From Galerina marginata (lineage: Eukaryota > Basidiomycota > Agaricomycetes > Agaricales > Galerinaceae): a stretch of DNA of 64,000 bases. The notes under the pieces were generated by a model that had not been told where the DNA came from, did not search any database, and saw only the letters and a program-made list of their open reading frames with translations. Location: NCBI GenBank assembly GCA_023014335.1, contig JAECYW010000003.1, forward strand, positions 620,001 through 684,000. Reading direction: 5' to 3'. This document shows, in pieces, positions 36,071 through 47,542 of the stretch. The position numbers and the translations under genes were made by a program. Within the stretch, counting starts at the first letter, position 1; every line of letters begins with the position of its first letter.

Positions 36071-36349
36071 GGATTGCCGGGATGTGCAACTGTTTGGCAT
36101 TGGCTCCGTTTCGTTGACCCTCACTTTAGGCCTCACTTTTCTGCTGTCCTTCACTCCTGCAAACGGGTATGAGATTCTCATCGCGCCACTTCTCTGCATC
36201 ACAGTAGGCCGCGCCAAACATCCAGATTCCATGCTTCCGGTCCTACTCGTATTTCAACCAGGCCAAGAGAGGTTTGGGATCCAAGGTGCTTCGTGTAGCC
36301 CCAGCGTCTGGTAGACGAGTATTACTGTTACTGATGAATCAATATTAAT
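36071..36349. other. Junction sequence after module copy 5
   Basis: No feature seen apart from short open frames; not shared with other copies. Confidence 0.3.
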
Positions 36350-36640
36350 TAGGCGGGTACGTTGAACAATGACGCACCATATCCCGTTGCAGGAATAAGT
36401 CGTGGGGGTGTGGAAGAAGAGAAATCGAGCGCGACAGTCGAGTCCAAGTCCAAAGCCGGCGAGAGATAGTCAAACCAAAGACCAAAGAACCGTAGAAGCC
36501 CATCAGAAATGCAGCAGATCTTGATCTCGAGACGAGGTCCCAAAAATCGAAGTTTTTATTTGCCCATCGTTGAATCGAGAAAGTAAGATGCAGATAATGT
36601 GCTTCGGCTCGGTGTACGGTTATGCGGGTTGAAGAGGACA
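36350..36640 (-). repeat. 290-bp direct repeat, unit 1
   Basis: Matches 36985-37270 at roughly 75-80% by eye. Anchors are ACCATATCCC, GGAATAAGTCGTG, AGCCGGCGAGAGATAGTC, GAATCGAGAAAGTAAGA and ATGTGCTTCGGCTCGGTGTA. On the minus strand both units keep a frame resembling WFDYLSPALDLDSTVALD, so this may be a duplicated exon. Function unknown. Confidence 0.8.
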
Positions 36641-36984
36641 AAGGCAAAGCAAACAAGCGCAGGAAGCATGCCCATGATCCCTAACCCATCGAACCAGATT
36701 GAGATCGCGCGTTATCGAGGGTGTGGAAGCATGGAAAGGGCTTATCAAAACACATTATCTCAAAAACTTGGATGGGAAGTTATTCAAACTTCCTCCCGTC
36801 TTTTGTTCTGAGATAGCTGAGCTAAAAGTGTTCCACGCTTCCGGTGCCTCTTGCTTCGACCAGGTCATGGTCATGGGGATGGGATGATTCAATTGATGGC
36901 CTGTCGGGATTCCGCCATCTGAGCGCAGTGAGTAGTCTGGAGGGATGGAAGGTATAACTATAAGATAGTAGTTAAACGATATTA

Positions 36985-37270
36985 AGAATCGGTACGTTGA
37001 AAAAGGAAGTACCATATCCCTTCATAGGAATAAGTCGTGTGGGTGCGGCGGAAGAGGAATCAAGCGCGACAGCCGAGTCAAAGTCCAAAGCCGGCGAGAG
37101 ATAGTCTAGCCAAGGACTAACCAAAGGTGGAAGCACATCATGGACTAAGTACAAAGGAAATCTCGAGACGATGGCCAAAAAACCCCAATTTTTTTGGTAA
37201 CCTTCGTTGAATCGAGAAAGTAAGACCCAGATGATGTGCTTCGGCTCGGTGTATGGTTATGCGGGTTGAG
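36985..37270 (-). repeat. 290-bp direct repeat, unit 2
   Basis: Second unit. The minus-strand frame LDYLSPALDFDSAVALDSSS parallels unit 1 across about 45 codons, with mostly conservative changes. The 345 bp between the units are unrelated. Confidence 0.8.
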
Positions 37271-37436
37271 TGCGATACCAGGACGGGTGAGAGGCGCTCT
37301 TCCTACAGAGATAAACGCACGGACACCCGTCGATGCCGTACCCGAGACGAGGTGAGGCGTACATGTTAGCGACCCGGTCTTGTAGGAAGCAAACAACCCC
37401 GAGAAGCATGCCCAGCTCGCACCTAGTGCTGTCACC

Positions 37437-37485
37437 ATTGTGCATAATTTGACTCTCATGAGAGTCCAATCATTATGCACACTGG
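37437..37485. repeat. Near-perfect palindrome
   Basis: GACTCTCATGAGAGTC at its core is a perfect 16-bp palindrome. It extends outward through ATAAT/ATTAT to TGTGCATAAT on the left and ATTATGCACA on the right, with one small indel. A diverged relative lacking the perfect core is seen near 39186-39235. Confidence 0.75.
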
Positions 37486-39085
37486 GCTCTAGGTCAGAGG
37501 TCTACTTTTAGTGGACACTGCTGATTTGAAATATATGTCATCGTGCTACTCCACATGGCTATGTGAGTAAATCTATTATTATCGTGCACCAGGTCAACTT
37601 TCGATGGCTTTTCCGAATTGGCCTATGAGAGGCGGCGCTTCCCGCCTAGATGTCCCGATCTAGTTCAGTTCCGTGCTCGCTGGTGTCCCCACGAAGCATT
37701 CCTGCCATAAAAAGGAAAAACAAATGAGCTGCCGTACAGCAAGGCGCTGAGGTGCGATTCGGGCTCAGCAGCTCAAACAAAAAACAAGGCAAACTGGGGT
37801 CGAGGTACTGAGTACGGAGCGAAATTGAAACTGTAGACGACACTGTAGACGACAAAGACGGCTATACACAAAGTTTGAGCGAGGCAGACGTTGCACAGAA
37901 TTAAAAAGTTAAGTACATAAATTTTAGAGAGAAAACCAAGTGTTATTCACTGGATGTAGACAGTGATACAGGAGAGTTTAAATATCGTAAAAAACAAAAT
38001 TGAATAAAATTTCAAATGGGAAAGGGTGATTACTGAAAATATAATGGCGAAGATACGAACAATGGAGTGTGGTGCACGGGGAACCGACAAAGCCGTCCTT
38101 GCTTAGCAGAGGCGTGTCGAAAGCGCCCCCGGGAAGACGACGACGGGAAATGTGGCTGTGTCCGGCGCGGAAGACGAAATAAGCGGTCGAGCGCCTATTG
38201 CGATTGCGCAGAATCGATGAAATCCAGCGTTGAAGCGTGAAGAACGCGGCGGCGCCTATTACAAAGCATGATTTCATTTTTTATTTGACCCCCCTTTGTG
38301 GGAATCAGAGTGAGATAGTACGTTAGTCTGTCAGGCTTCGACTTCGGCGCTTGAGATGATTGTTTCGGATGATCTAAAGTGATTGCACCGCCTTTAAAGT
38401 CACCAACGATTAGTGGGTTGGTTATGCATCCAGGACGAGCCTCGCATCAATGAGACGGTTAAATAGGTTGGATGATCTCTTCGCATTGTTGTCGATATCT
38501 CGACGCGCATTATCGCGCTTGTCAAAACAATCTCGCCTGCTCTTTCAATTCAAAACTGAGATCTGATTTGATGAATACCGCTATACATTACTTTCAAGGC
38601 TTGAGTTCAGTTGTTGGAGTATTGTTGTCGGACGAGTTTCGAGTTTTTAAACTATCTGTAAGGCTGGGTAAGTAAAAGTTACGACTGGTATAAGATCGGG
38701 TGACCATGCACTTTTCTACAAGAACTGTCTTGTTCGAATATGTGTCACGTCCACATTATTTAATCTCAATGTGGATAAAAGTAACCCTAGAGCAAGTACT
38801 TATACTCAGGTAAAGCTGCATGGAGCAGCCACCTGAGTCGTATTCTGAGAGCTGTGTCAGACAACGGTCAGGACGGTCGCATACAGGTCACATACCACGG
38901 GATGAGGTGCGGCCCGAGTGGCCAAGCTAATCGTCGCCGCCGTCCCGAACGATGACGCTGCGAATTGATCGCTGCTCCTCACGACATCTCGAAAGTCTGA
39001 TCTCATATGTCGATTCGGACATGTTCCACACTTTTAGGAACCGTTTCCGAAATGTTCTGTGTCTCCATAAGGTCTTATTGTAAAG
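37486..39085. other. Gene-poor stretch
   Basis: No supported gene. About 37930-37995 resembles the start of a repeat found inside the large TIR element (TATTCACT...GATACAGGAG...TTTAAATA; compare 49020-49070). Near 38760-38780 a short CCACATT...AATGTGG hairpin is visible. Confidence 0.4.
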
Positions 39086-39261
39086 TTATGCATAATTTAT
39101 GCGACGCCCACCATCTGAGCAGACTGCACAGCCTCTAACTCTCGCATTTTGCATCGTCATGCATACTTCTGGCTTAGAGCATATTGTGTATAATGGATTT
39201 ACTCTCATTAGAATCAAATTATTCACAATAATAGGGTCATTGCCTGCAGCTCGATTTAGAA

Positions 39262-40520
39262 GACTCGAACCAGTGGTCCAAAAAAAAAATCTGTTTTTAT
39301 TTTGGCTCGCGGTGTCGAGTAGGAAAGGCGTTGCGGCATGCTTCGGTCGGCTTTGGTTTTTCCATCCAGGTAGATCGGAGCCGTCGAGGAAAGTAAAATA
39401 CACCGAGGAAACACGCGCTAAAGTCATTCCTTCCTGGGACTCGAACCAGTCGGCACAAAAATACGAGGTTCTTTTGGACTCGAAGTGCCGAGAGAGAGAG
39501 GCATTGGGGCGTGCTTCGGTCTGGTGTTTGGTTCGAGTTCGGGTGCGGGGTAGTTGGCGAATAGCACTGGCGGTTTCAAAGCACTATCAGAGAGGGAGAA
39601 AGAGCGAGAGAGAGGGAGAAAGAGAGAGAGAGGGAAAGTCATTCAGGTAGATCGGAGTCATCAAGGGAAAAAAAAAACAAACACACCTAGGAAGCACGTC
39701 CTGAAATTCCAAACATACTATCGAACCAGTAGGTCCAAAAGGACCATGTTCTTTTGGGCTCGTACCGTCGAGAGAGAGGCAGTGGGGCGTGCTTCGGATC
39801 GGCGTTGGTTTGGGGGATAGTTTAGCGTTTACAGCAGAATATTGGCCGATGAGGGAAAAGAACGAGGCACTCGAGTAGGTCAGGGATTGTGGGAGGAGAG
39901 CCAATCGAACAAGCCTAGGAAGCAAGCAGCATTTTTACCACTCACTGCGAATCGAACCAGCCGGTTCAAAAAAACCACGTTTTTTTGGGCTCGCAGTGTC
40001 GATGGAAGAGGTAATGGGCGACGTGCTTCGGATTGGCTTTGGTTTGTGTACAGAGAAGTCAGAGAGAAATGATAATGAGAAGAGCGTGGAAAGACCACTG
40101 GCAGGGCAGAATGGATGAGGAAGCCGCTTGTACGTAGTTACCTTGAGCTTCCTGGGTAAATTGGTAAAGAACGTGGAATGGTCCAGGAGAAATTGGCTCA
40201 CCAGAACGACAACACAAGTGAGACATCCGGAGGCGTTAGAAGAGGCGTCGCGGGGCATGCTTCGGATTGGTGTTTAATTTGAGTTTGGGTGCGGCGGGGT
40301 TGGGGAATCGTACTGGGGGGTTTCGAAGCGGTAGAGTATCACACAGAGAGAGGGGGTAGAGGTGGGAAAGCAAACACGCCCATGAAGCACACAATGAATT
40401 ATTTTCTCCCAGAACTCGAACCGGTCAGCCCAAAAAAACTATGTTCCTTTGAGGCCCCGCTGTCGAGTAGAAGAGATGAAGAGGCATATTTACAGTATGC
40501 TTCGGATCGGCGGTGGTTTG
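39262..40520 (-). repeat. Nested-palindrome repeat array, left (5 units, minus orientation)
   Basis: Units at about 39262-39362, 39439-39540, 39721-39815, 39950-40050 and 40413-40520, plus a half unit near 40236-40290. Read on the minus strand each has (A)CCAAAxCCGAxCCGAAGCATGCC, a variable stretch, CTCGACACTGCGAG, (T)CCAAAAGAAC...GTTTTTTGGAC, then ACTGGTTCGAGT. The order and spacing match the plus-oriented units right of CYS3. Between units, minus-strand intron-like pieces occur (donor GGTGAGCCAATTTCTC, acceptor TTTACCCAG, about 40158-40207). Frames are not kept from unit to unit except for a short LDTASPKE-like piece, so a structured RNA or foldback element seems likelier than a protein. 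Confidence 0.7.
39590..39641. repeat. (AG)n-rich simple repeat
   Basis: GAGAGAGGGAGAAAGAG-type purine tract between array units. Confidence 0.85.
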
Positions 40521-41289
40521 GCAGCAGGGTAGTGAGAGGAACAGTGCCAGGATCTTTGCATTGAAAGGACCGAATCAGAGGAGAAACTGGGTCACCGGAG
40601 GGACAGCCCCAAGGGTAAGACATCCAGCGGCATCGTGCAGGGAGATCCAAAAGGGCTTTTTACGTGTGCGTAACAGACGGAGCGCCATAGGAATGGAGGG
40701 CATCCCGAGCGTTTATACTAGAACTCATCATGCATCGAAATCGGGTCATAAAATGACATCACGTACCACATCGTGATCAGCTCATCCCATTCATTTCCAT
40801 GATCCTCGCACCGCTCGTGTCCCCACCCTGGGCAAGAACCATCCCAGCCTTCAATATCAATATAAGCTCAACTGCGACGAGCATACGTGTTCGCCCTCTC
40901 ACGACTGACGTGAATACGTTGCACGACAGCCATCCAGTGATTCCAGGAGCTCTTCTAGAACGTGCCAATGATGTTCCGAGGAAACGGGGGTGGGGTCGAA
41001 ATCGAATGAGCAAGCAGCACGACACCGATAAAGGAAAAGGAAATCGCCGCCATCTTTACCCAGTCCGATCACGTGCGTAGGTGATCGGTAAGCGAAGCTC
41101 GCCATAATTTGCAATGAGCCAGCGCGACTTGCGTTGTCGACCACACCGGAGCAAGGATGACAACGCGATTATTCATACGGTCGGGGTTCTTCTCGTTACC
41201 GCTACCCACCCCTGCTGCTTTAAAGCCCTAGTTCCGGCTTGAGACACCTTCCACTCTTGTTCCCTGTCCCATCCTATCCTCTCTCCTCT
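40521..41289. promoter_or_regulatory. Upstream region of CYS3
   Basis: No gene. About 40655-40760 is homologous in inverted orientation to 60655-60775 (GACCCGATTTCGATG and GGCGCTCCGTCTGTTACG, as read on the right-hand copy). The last 200 bp before the ATG turn GC- and pyrimidine-rich (CTCTTGTTCCCTGTCCC...), as is usual for a basidiomycete promoter. No clear TATA box. Confidence 0.4.
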
Positions 41290-42903
41290 ATGTCGCCGGC
41301 TCTTACTCTATCAGCGACGATCGACGACGCTGCCTATGCCAATGCTAATGGCACAAACACCAGCACCAGCACTAGCACCAGTAACGGCGGAGTGCACACC
41401 AACGGAGCCCCTCACACCCCCGGCCCCGCCCACGTCAACGGCAGCACCCTCAAGAAACACCAAGACGGCTTCGGGACCCGCGCGATCCACGTCGGGTCCG
41501 AGCCAAACGCAGAGACGGGCGCCGTCATCCCCTCCATCTCTCTCAGCACGACGTATAAGCAGTCCGCCGTCGGCGTGCACCAGGTTCGTTCCCTTTCCCT
41601 TTCCCGTCCTCATCTCGCCACATGCTCCATTCCATTCCCTCGTCCGGATCTTACTAACCACCCACTCCCTCCCCAATCAATACATACAGGGCTACGAATA
41701 CTCCCGCTCCGGCAACCCAAACCGCAACGCCCTCGAATCCACCCTCGCCTCTCTCGAAGCAGGCGGCGCCCACGCACTCGCCTTCGCCTCCGGCTCCGCG
41801 ACAACCGCCACCGTCCTCCAGTCTCTCGGCCCGAACGCGCATGTGGTGAGCGTTAATGACGTGTATGGAGGCACGTTCCGGTATATGCGGAGAGTGGCGG
41901 GGGAACTCCAGGGGTTGGAGACTACGTTTTTGGATTTGGAGAATGCGGGGGATGAGGAGATCTTGGCTTCGTTTCGGGAGAACACGAAGGTGTGTCCCTC
42001 CGCTCCTTTCTTCTTACTTCTTACTTATTTCACTAATCCTTCACCCAGCTGATATGGATAGAATCCCCAACAAACCCAACCCTCCGCCTAATCTCCATCC
42101 CCCGTCTCTCCCACCTCGCCCAGTCCCACCCCTCCCACCCCCTCCTCCTAATAGACAACACCTTCCTCTCCCCCTTCTTCGCCTCCCCCCTCCTCCTCGG
42201 CGCAGACATCGTCCTGCACTCCCTCACAAAGTACATAAACGGGCACTCGGACGTCGTCATGGGCGCCTTGATCCTGCCCTCCTCCCCGAAACACGATGAA
42301 TGGGAGAGGAGGCTGAGGTTCCTGCAGAACGCGGGCGGGGCGGTGCCGAGTGCGTTCGATGCGTGGCTTGCGCAGAGGGGAGCGAAGACGCTGCATTTAC
42401 GGATGAAAGCGCACGGGACGAACGCTCTAGCAGTCGCCCGCGCGCTCGAAGCGGAACCGGGGGTGGAGGAAGTCGTCTACCCGGGCCTACCCGGAAAAAC
42501 CGACGCCTCCCGTCTCCGCAACCTCCTCGCCTGGCGCATGCTCAGCCCGCACTCGCACGCATACATCCTTGCCACCACCGGTTCCTCCCCACTCACCTCC
42601 CCACCCCCTGCCTCCGGGTTCCCTTTCAGCGGCATGATCTCCTTCCGTCTTTCGGGCGGGCTCGCCGCCGCCGACAGGTTCTTGACTTCGACTAGGCTGT
42701 TCGTGCTGGCGGAGAGTCTGGGCGGGGTGGAGTCGTTGGCGGAGCATCCGGCGAGGATGACGCATGGGAGTATACCGGAGGAGGAGAGGGAGGTGTTGGG
42801 CATTGGGGAGGGGTTGGTTAGGCTTAGTGTGGGAGTTGAGGAGGAGGAGGATTTGGTGGAGGATGTTAGGAGGGCTGTTAGGATTGCTGCGGAGGGGGTT
42901 TGA
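41290..42903 (+). CDS. CYS3: Cystathionine gamma-lyase
   Basis: Three exons, 41290-41583, 41690-41989 and 42049-42903, all splitting between codons; 482 residues. This PLP enzyme cleaves cystathionine to cysteine, ammonia and 2-oxobutyrate in the cytosolic reverse trans-sulfuration pathway. Family blocks are complete: RAIHVGSEP, ISLSTTYKQS, YEYSRSGNPNR, FASGSATTATVLQSL, NDVYGGTFRY, WIESPTNPTL, DNTFLSPFFASP, HSLTKYINGHSDVVMG with the PLP lysine (SLTK), FLQNAGGAVPSAFDAWL and RLFVLAESLGGVESL. The last blocks resemble fungal CYS3 more than methionine-pathway gamma-synthases. Oddities are a 60-residue low-complexity Ser/Thr/Asn N-terminus, and an insertion near residue 360 relative to the roughly 390-residue yeast enzyme. 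The GC-rich third positions contrast with the AT-richer surroundings. Homocysteine/methionine gamma-lyase activity cannot be excluded. Confidence 0.92.
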
Positions 42904-43825
42904 TTGGATTACGCGTGTAGTTGTGGATTTGAGCGGACGGTTGTGATACCCCCTTTGTGATTTATATGCTTTCCCTCCTCCTCACCCGAGTTGGGTTGGA
43001 TGTTAGTTAGACAGTTAGACGGACTTGGAGACGCTTTAGAATTAAAGAAGTATTACGCGTTTATGCGTTCAAAGAATGTAATTTTATAATTCTGCGTACT
43101 GTATCATGGGTCAGAACAACCTCAGTTCAAGTCGTGAAATTTGCTGATACGGTTGGTTGGATGTTTGTCGTGTTATAATGCCGCGTACTACAATTTACAG
43201 CAATTAGCGGTACGTAGAGCGCGGGCCTATGTTTTTCCGAATGCGGCGAATTTAGATGAATTTAGGTTGATTGTGAGTATTCGCAGAATAGAATAGCATG
43301 GTCGGTTGTCAATTCTCATTCGTTTACAATCAAAATAGAACCACTATGTAGTACTGGACTCGAGTTGTAAACTTGACTGCGCATCTCATCTCCGAGTGTA
43401 AAAGATACAACTTCAAGAAAGATTGAGTTTTGATTCAGAGCGAGTTGGAGAGGTAAAATTAGTTTCGAGAGTGCGCTGCAGTGTACAAGTTGTCAATGCT
43501 GTGATTCTGGTATATGTATGTACTCAAACGAGGAAAGTTCTGTCTTTTGCTTTTGCTTTTACCTTTGTACGCGCGTACTAAATTAGGATTAGGACTCGGA
43601 AGGACTCGGAGCGACGCGACGCGAATGAATCACATGGTTCGCGCTCGCGCTATCGTGATCTAATCTGGTTTTCCTTAGCCTAATCGGTCACCACTTGCTC
43701 ATGGCTCTTCTCCTTTGTCCTCTTATCACCCACACTGACACTGAAGCTGCCGATGTCTGGAGCTTAAAGGGATCAAAGCTGCATGATTTGGATGGAGTCT
43801 GAGATCTGATTCCCTACCCTAACGT
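42904..43825 (+). other. CYS3 3' region, start of the duplicated block
   Basis: The trailer, including GTGATACCCC, AGTTAGACGG and GAGACGCTTTAGAAT near 42940-43040, recurs after both CYS3 fragments at about 57150-57270 and 59395-59480. Near 43600-43670 the motif GGAGCGACGCGACGCGA...GAATCACATG starts a block that recurs near 55318, 57540, 59595 and partly 61245. No gene seen. Confidence 0.5.
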
Positions 43826-43830
43826 GGTAG

Positions 43831-45060
43831 GCAAAACCAACCGCCGACGAAGCATGCCCCGCTGTCTCTCCGAGTCCACCTCGACACTGCCAGCCCAAAA
43901 GAACGAAGAACTTGGTGTTTTTTTTTGTGCGACTGATTCGAGTGTGCAGGGTAATTTGGATAAAATCTGGGGGCATGCTTCCTGGGCTTTGTTCGTTGGC
44001 TGTTAATCACGCCAGTTTAAGCGTTGCTCTGAATCTGAACGCCCTAGATAAAGATTTCGCCCGCGAAGTTCAAACACAACCACCGATGTGGACGAAGCAT
44101 GCCGTTTGGTGTTGTCCCCCCTTCTCCTCGATTCGGTGGGTCCAAATGAACTTGGTTTTCTTTGGAGCTACCGGCTGGATTTGGGATTTGAAATAATCCC
44201 ACTCGAGTATGCTTCTTGGGCTCAGGCTTGTTTGCTCTTGAATTCCCCTCGAGTCTCGATGGCCCTCGATCTGCTCGGTACTCGTACTTATGTGACTTGC
44301 TGCTTCCATCGTTGAATGTTTACTGTGAGCCTTCCGCTGTTCGTGGCGTTTAATTGAAGTTCTGGTGAGCCGATTCCTCGAGGATCAAGTCTTATTGTTA
44401 CTTAAATTCTTCTCAGGTCTTTTTCATACTCCTCCTTTCATCTTTCGCCGATTCTCACAAGAACCATTCATGAACTACGATGCCCTCGAATGCTTAATGC
44501 AAATGCCGACGAAGCATGCCGTTCAAGATTTCGTTTTATCCCCCTCGACACCACAAGTCCAAAGAGACTTGGAGATACTGGTTCGAGGTAGATGTAGATG
44601 TTGGGCAATAATACTTGCGAGGCATGCTTCTTCAGATTTGGCTCATCAGATTTGGCTCGGGGTTATTTGCTTGCCATGGCTAATTCCTCTCAAGCCCGTG
44701 GCCGCTGATCTACTCTCGACTCTGCGGTCGAGCTTCCCTTTCATCGGTCAACAGATACGATCACCTTTGCGATTATTAAAGATTTGTTATTCGGTGAGCT
44801 AATTTCTCAAAGTTCACTTCAAGTTCTAATAATTTACCAATTTATCCAAGAAAACTTCTACAGAGACACGGACACTCCAAGTCTGTTCCTCCCAGGTCTT
44901 TCCGTACTATTTCTTTTACCGCACTCAAACCAAAGCCGATCCGAAGCATGCCACTCGTTCTCTACTACTCGACAGTGCGAGCCCAAAGGAAATTATCTTG
45001 TTTTTTTTGGACCAACTGGTTTGATGAGATTGACGAGCGAATACCGGCATGCTCCATAGA
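43831..45060 (+). repeat. Nested-palindrome repeat array, right block 1 (4 units)
   Basis: Units at about 43831-44000, 44069-44240, 44489-44660 and 44930-45060. Each opens near GACGAAGCATGCC or GATCCGAAGCATGCC and has CTCGA...TCGAG around a stem of GTCCAAA...TTTGG type. Most close with GGCATGCTTC or a variant, followed by TGGGCTTTGTT or GGGCTCAGGCTTGTT. The closing GGCATGCTTC is the exact reverse complement of the opening GAAGCATGCC, so each unit is a nested inverted repeat of about 130-170 bp. Intron-like GTGAGC...CAG pieces lie between units (about 44365-44418 and 44791-44850). Confidence 0.75.
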
Positions 45061-45507
45061 CTTATTGGCTTTGCTGTCAACAGTCCTCGATCGAGTCCAA
45101 TGGCGCTTTCTTCCCTCCATCAGCCAACTGTACCATAATCAATCAGAGATCGGAGGTATATCAGCTATCGTCCTACTTTCTCAATTCACGATGGTCGAAT
45201 GGAAATCTTGGATTTTCCAGGAACCTCGTCTTGAGATTGGGAATGGAAAATGCGGAGGCGATAGACGATATGCTTCCGCCGCTATATATTTGATTTGATT
45301 ACCTCTCGACGACGCCAGACTCAATGGTGGCGCTCGATTCTCTTGCTCCCACGCCGTCATTTATTTATTTACGTCTGCGCAGATCGGATACGATACGTCC
45401 TTTTTCGAAAGTACATACCACAAGTTGCTGTAATTCTGGTATATGTACTCAAACAAGGACGAAAGTTCTGTCTTTGGCCTTTGTACGCGCGTACTAAATT
45501 TGGATTA
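45061..45507. other. Array remainder up to the CACTA-like insertion
   Basis: Similar in part to about 56850-57000 and 58745-58900 (regulator-less, no gene). The GTACGCGCGTACTAAATT motif near 45485-45500 also occurs at about 43567-43585. The final TTA (45505-45507) is the left target-site duplication of the large element. Confidence 0.5.
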
Positions 45508-45930
45508 CACTGCTGGCACGGGACTATTTCAAAGTAGCTAAAATCCGAGTAAAATAGTATCTAGCTTGTTAAAATTTTAGACGCTTTTTCTTCTCCATAA
45601 AATGTCGATAAAATGTCAAATGTTTCGGCAGCTGAGGGATACAAAAAGGAAAATACATATTGTCAATTTTAGGCGAGGTAAAAAGATTCATTTGACACAA
45701 GTCTAATTCTAGGTGAGATTCTCCTCAAATGTTTCATTCTATCGAAATTTTTGGCCTCCACATATTTCAACTTTCCGTTAATAAGAAAAGAGAACAAAAG
45801 TCAAAGTTGATACATTTTTTTCAATATAATAAAATGCAAACTTTGTCCAAGAAAATTAGATTGTCTAAAGTATTTCTTGAATGTAATACGTTACGGAAAA
45901 GAAAATGTATCGCCCCGCGTGCACCCCACC
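45508..45930 (+). repeat. Left terminal inverted repeat of the 9.8-kb element
   Basis: Reverse complement of 54890-55311 with scattered substitutions and small indels. The first 65 or so bases are identical. Confidence 0.9.
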
Positions 45931-46149
45931 AATCGGGTAGTGGAGACAGTCGACAAGTAGTGTACACACACAGAAGCTCTGGCAGTGCCAGCCCCATACT
46001 CCCCTGGTGCACTCGCGATGTGCAATCACAATCGCCACGGCTGAAACAAAGCGTGAGAGTGAGGGCGGGAGTTGTGAACGACGAGAGCAACCGAGACTCC
46101 GAGAGCAGAGTATCGAGAATTGAGATAATAGGACGAGCCATTGGAAATT

Positions 46150-46440
46150 AAACTAGTCGTGCAATTGACAGGAGATATCAGAGCGGTTTAAATAGCATAA
46201 ATACGTCGGAATTTGAAGTAAAAAAGCGAAAGGAAGAGGAGGGGAAGTGGACAATAAAAATTCGAATAAGGAAATGAAAATGCATCGAAATGTGTCAGAG
46301 AGTTGGGGAAGGTGAAAGAGAATGAAGAATGAAGCACTTAACAATAAGAAACAGGGTTCATGAGAAGTGAAACAATTGCCTTAATTCTGTGAAATAAAAT
46401 ACAGTGGGAGGTTGAGGCGATTTATCCCGGCGATGCACGA
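46150..46440 (+). repeat. Internal direct repeat, unit 1
   Basis: About 285 bp, roughly 80% identical by eye to 49030-49320 (anchors TTTAAATAG, TTTGAAGTAAAAA, GAATAAGGAAA, ATGCAT, AACAATAAGAAA, GGCGATTT). A shorter relative lies outside the element near 37930-37995. Confidence 0.8.
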
Positions 46441-46639
46441 TGGTCCCGGACTGACGAGATGTCGGGTTGGAAGTAAATGTCAGATACAGCGAACAATGTG
46501 AAATTGAGCTGAAAAATGGCGCGCCATGGATGGGGGAATGGATTTATTGGTCGTCAGGCTGAGTCGTTTGCGGAATGGGCTCCGGTAGTATGCGATCCGC
46601 TGTGGCTAGCCTAAAAGGTGTGAAACGCTGGACGCACGC

Positions 46640-46790
46640 CTAACATGTGCAGTCAGTAAAATCTGAGGATAGAGTGCACAGAGATTCGTGACAGTTCGGA
46701 AATTTGAGGACAAGGCAGATTCCAAACCGTGCATTGGGAAACCAGGGCATGGTTGGAGATAACTTAGGACAAAGGGCATACTGAGAATAA
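46640..46790 (-). repeat. Internal inverted repeat with 50250-50400
   Basis: The minus-strand reading CCCTGGTTTCCCAATGCACG and the following CTTGTCCTCA match the plus strand near 50305-50350. The two copies face each other about 3.5 kb apart inside the large element. Confidence 0.75.
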
Positions 46791-46833
46791 TAATGACTCG
46801 GAGTCGTCGGGCTGACAAACAAAATGGATGATT

Positions 46834-47477
46834 ATGTCAAACAACCACAAAGCCACTTCCACTTTCCACTTCGACAATCATATTACAAGTCCTTCCGTAA
46901 ACAGGTGAGCAATAGTCCATATTCTTCAAACCTAAATTCACCCCGTTTCCAGTCCACCTCGAACTTGCGACTCGCAGCTAGGACGTCATCTTGGACGCCC
47001 CGCCGCCCAATTCGCGATTACTTCTATCTATCCCCCATGTCGTGGAGCACGCCTTCGCTGCGCGAATATGGCTCGCGAGCCTTTCGAAGTAAATAGGTGA
47101 GGAATAGTTTATATCGGCGTCATATTCATATTCATACTCACCTTGTTTCCAGCTTACCTCCAACTCGGGCGATGTTTGTGAACCCACTCGCCTCCTCCTC
47201 AACTCACAAGTTCGTGGTCGTCTGCGTCCTAATTCCACACCGGGGCGTACATCGTCGCTGTGTAAAGATCAGCCCGAACCCCGAGATCAAAGCAGCAGAC
47301 TTACCGCGATACGAACAGCTGGACGGCCTCCTCAACAATACCACCTACCCTTGTTCGTTCGTTCGACTGCGCCCTAGCCGCCGGAGGGCATGGCTCGCAG
47401 ATCCGGGTCTGGGTTTTAGGTCGTGGCCCGAGAGGAACTTTGAGGTGAGCCGGCATTCGCTGCTCTGCCCACGATAG
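46834..47477 (+). CDS. Predicted spliced small protein in the 9.8-kb element (179 aa)
   Basis: Exons 46834-46904, 46953-47096 and 47153-47477. Introns of 48 and 56 bp have donors GTGAGC and GTGAGG, and both acceptors are TTTCCAG. Starting at ATG 46834 the joined frame stays open to the stop at 47475-47477; unspliced, every frame is broken. The product is basic (for example RLRPSRRRAWLADPG). I recognise no domain. The near-identical donors and acceptors of the two introns suggest an exon-intron duplication. It may be a captured host fragment or an element-specific gene. An alternative donor (GTGAGC at 47445) could extend it. Confidence 0.45.
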
Positions 47478-47542
47478 AAGTTGAAGTCGAAGTTGAAGGA
47501 GGAGGGGAGTGGGGTGAGGAGGCAACACCACCCCTCCCGCTT

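Noticed and set aside
38906..38990. tRNA-Ser/Leu-like start (GCGGCCCGAGTGGCCAAG)
   Set aside because: The first half resembles a tRNA D-arm region, but no acceptable anticodon or T arm and no B box follow at the right spacing; possibly an old tRNA relic.
39099..39650. 183-codon open frame in the left array
   Set aside because: It crosses two minus-oriented repeat units and an (AG)n tract; low complexity and not conserved.
41610..42800. Several antisense open frames across CYS3
   Set aside because: GC-rich coding sequence commonly leaves the opposite strand open; the sense strand has complete family motifs.
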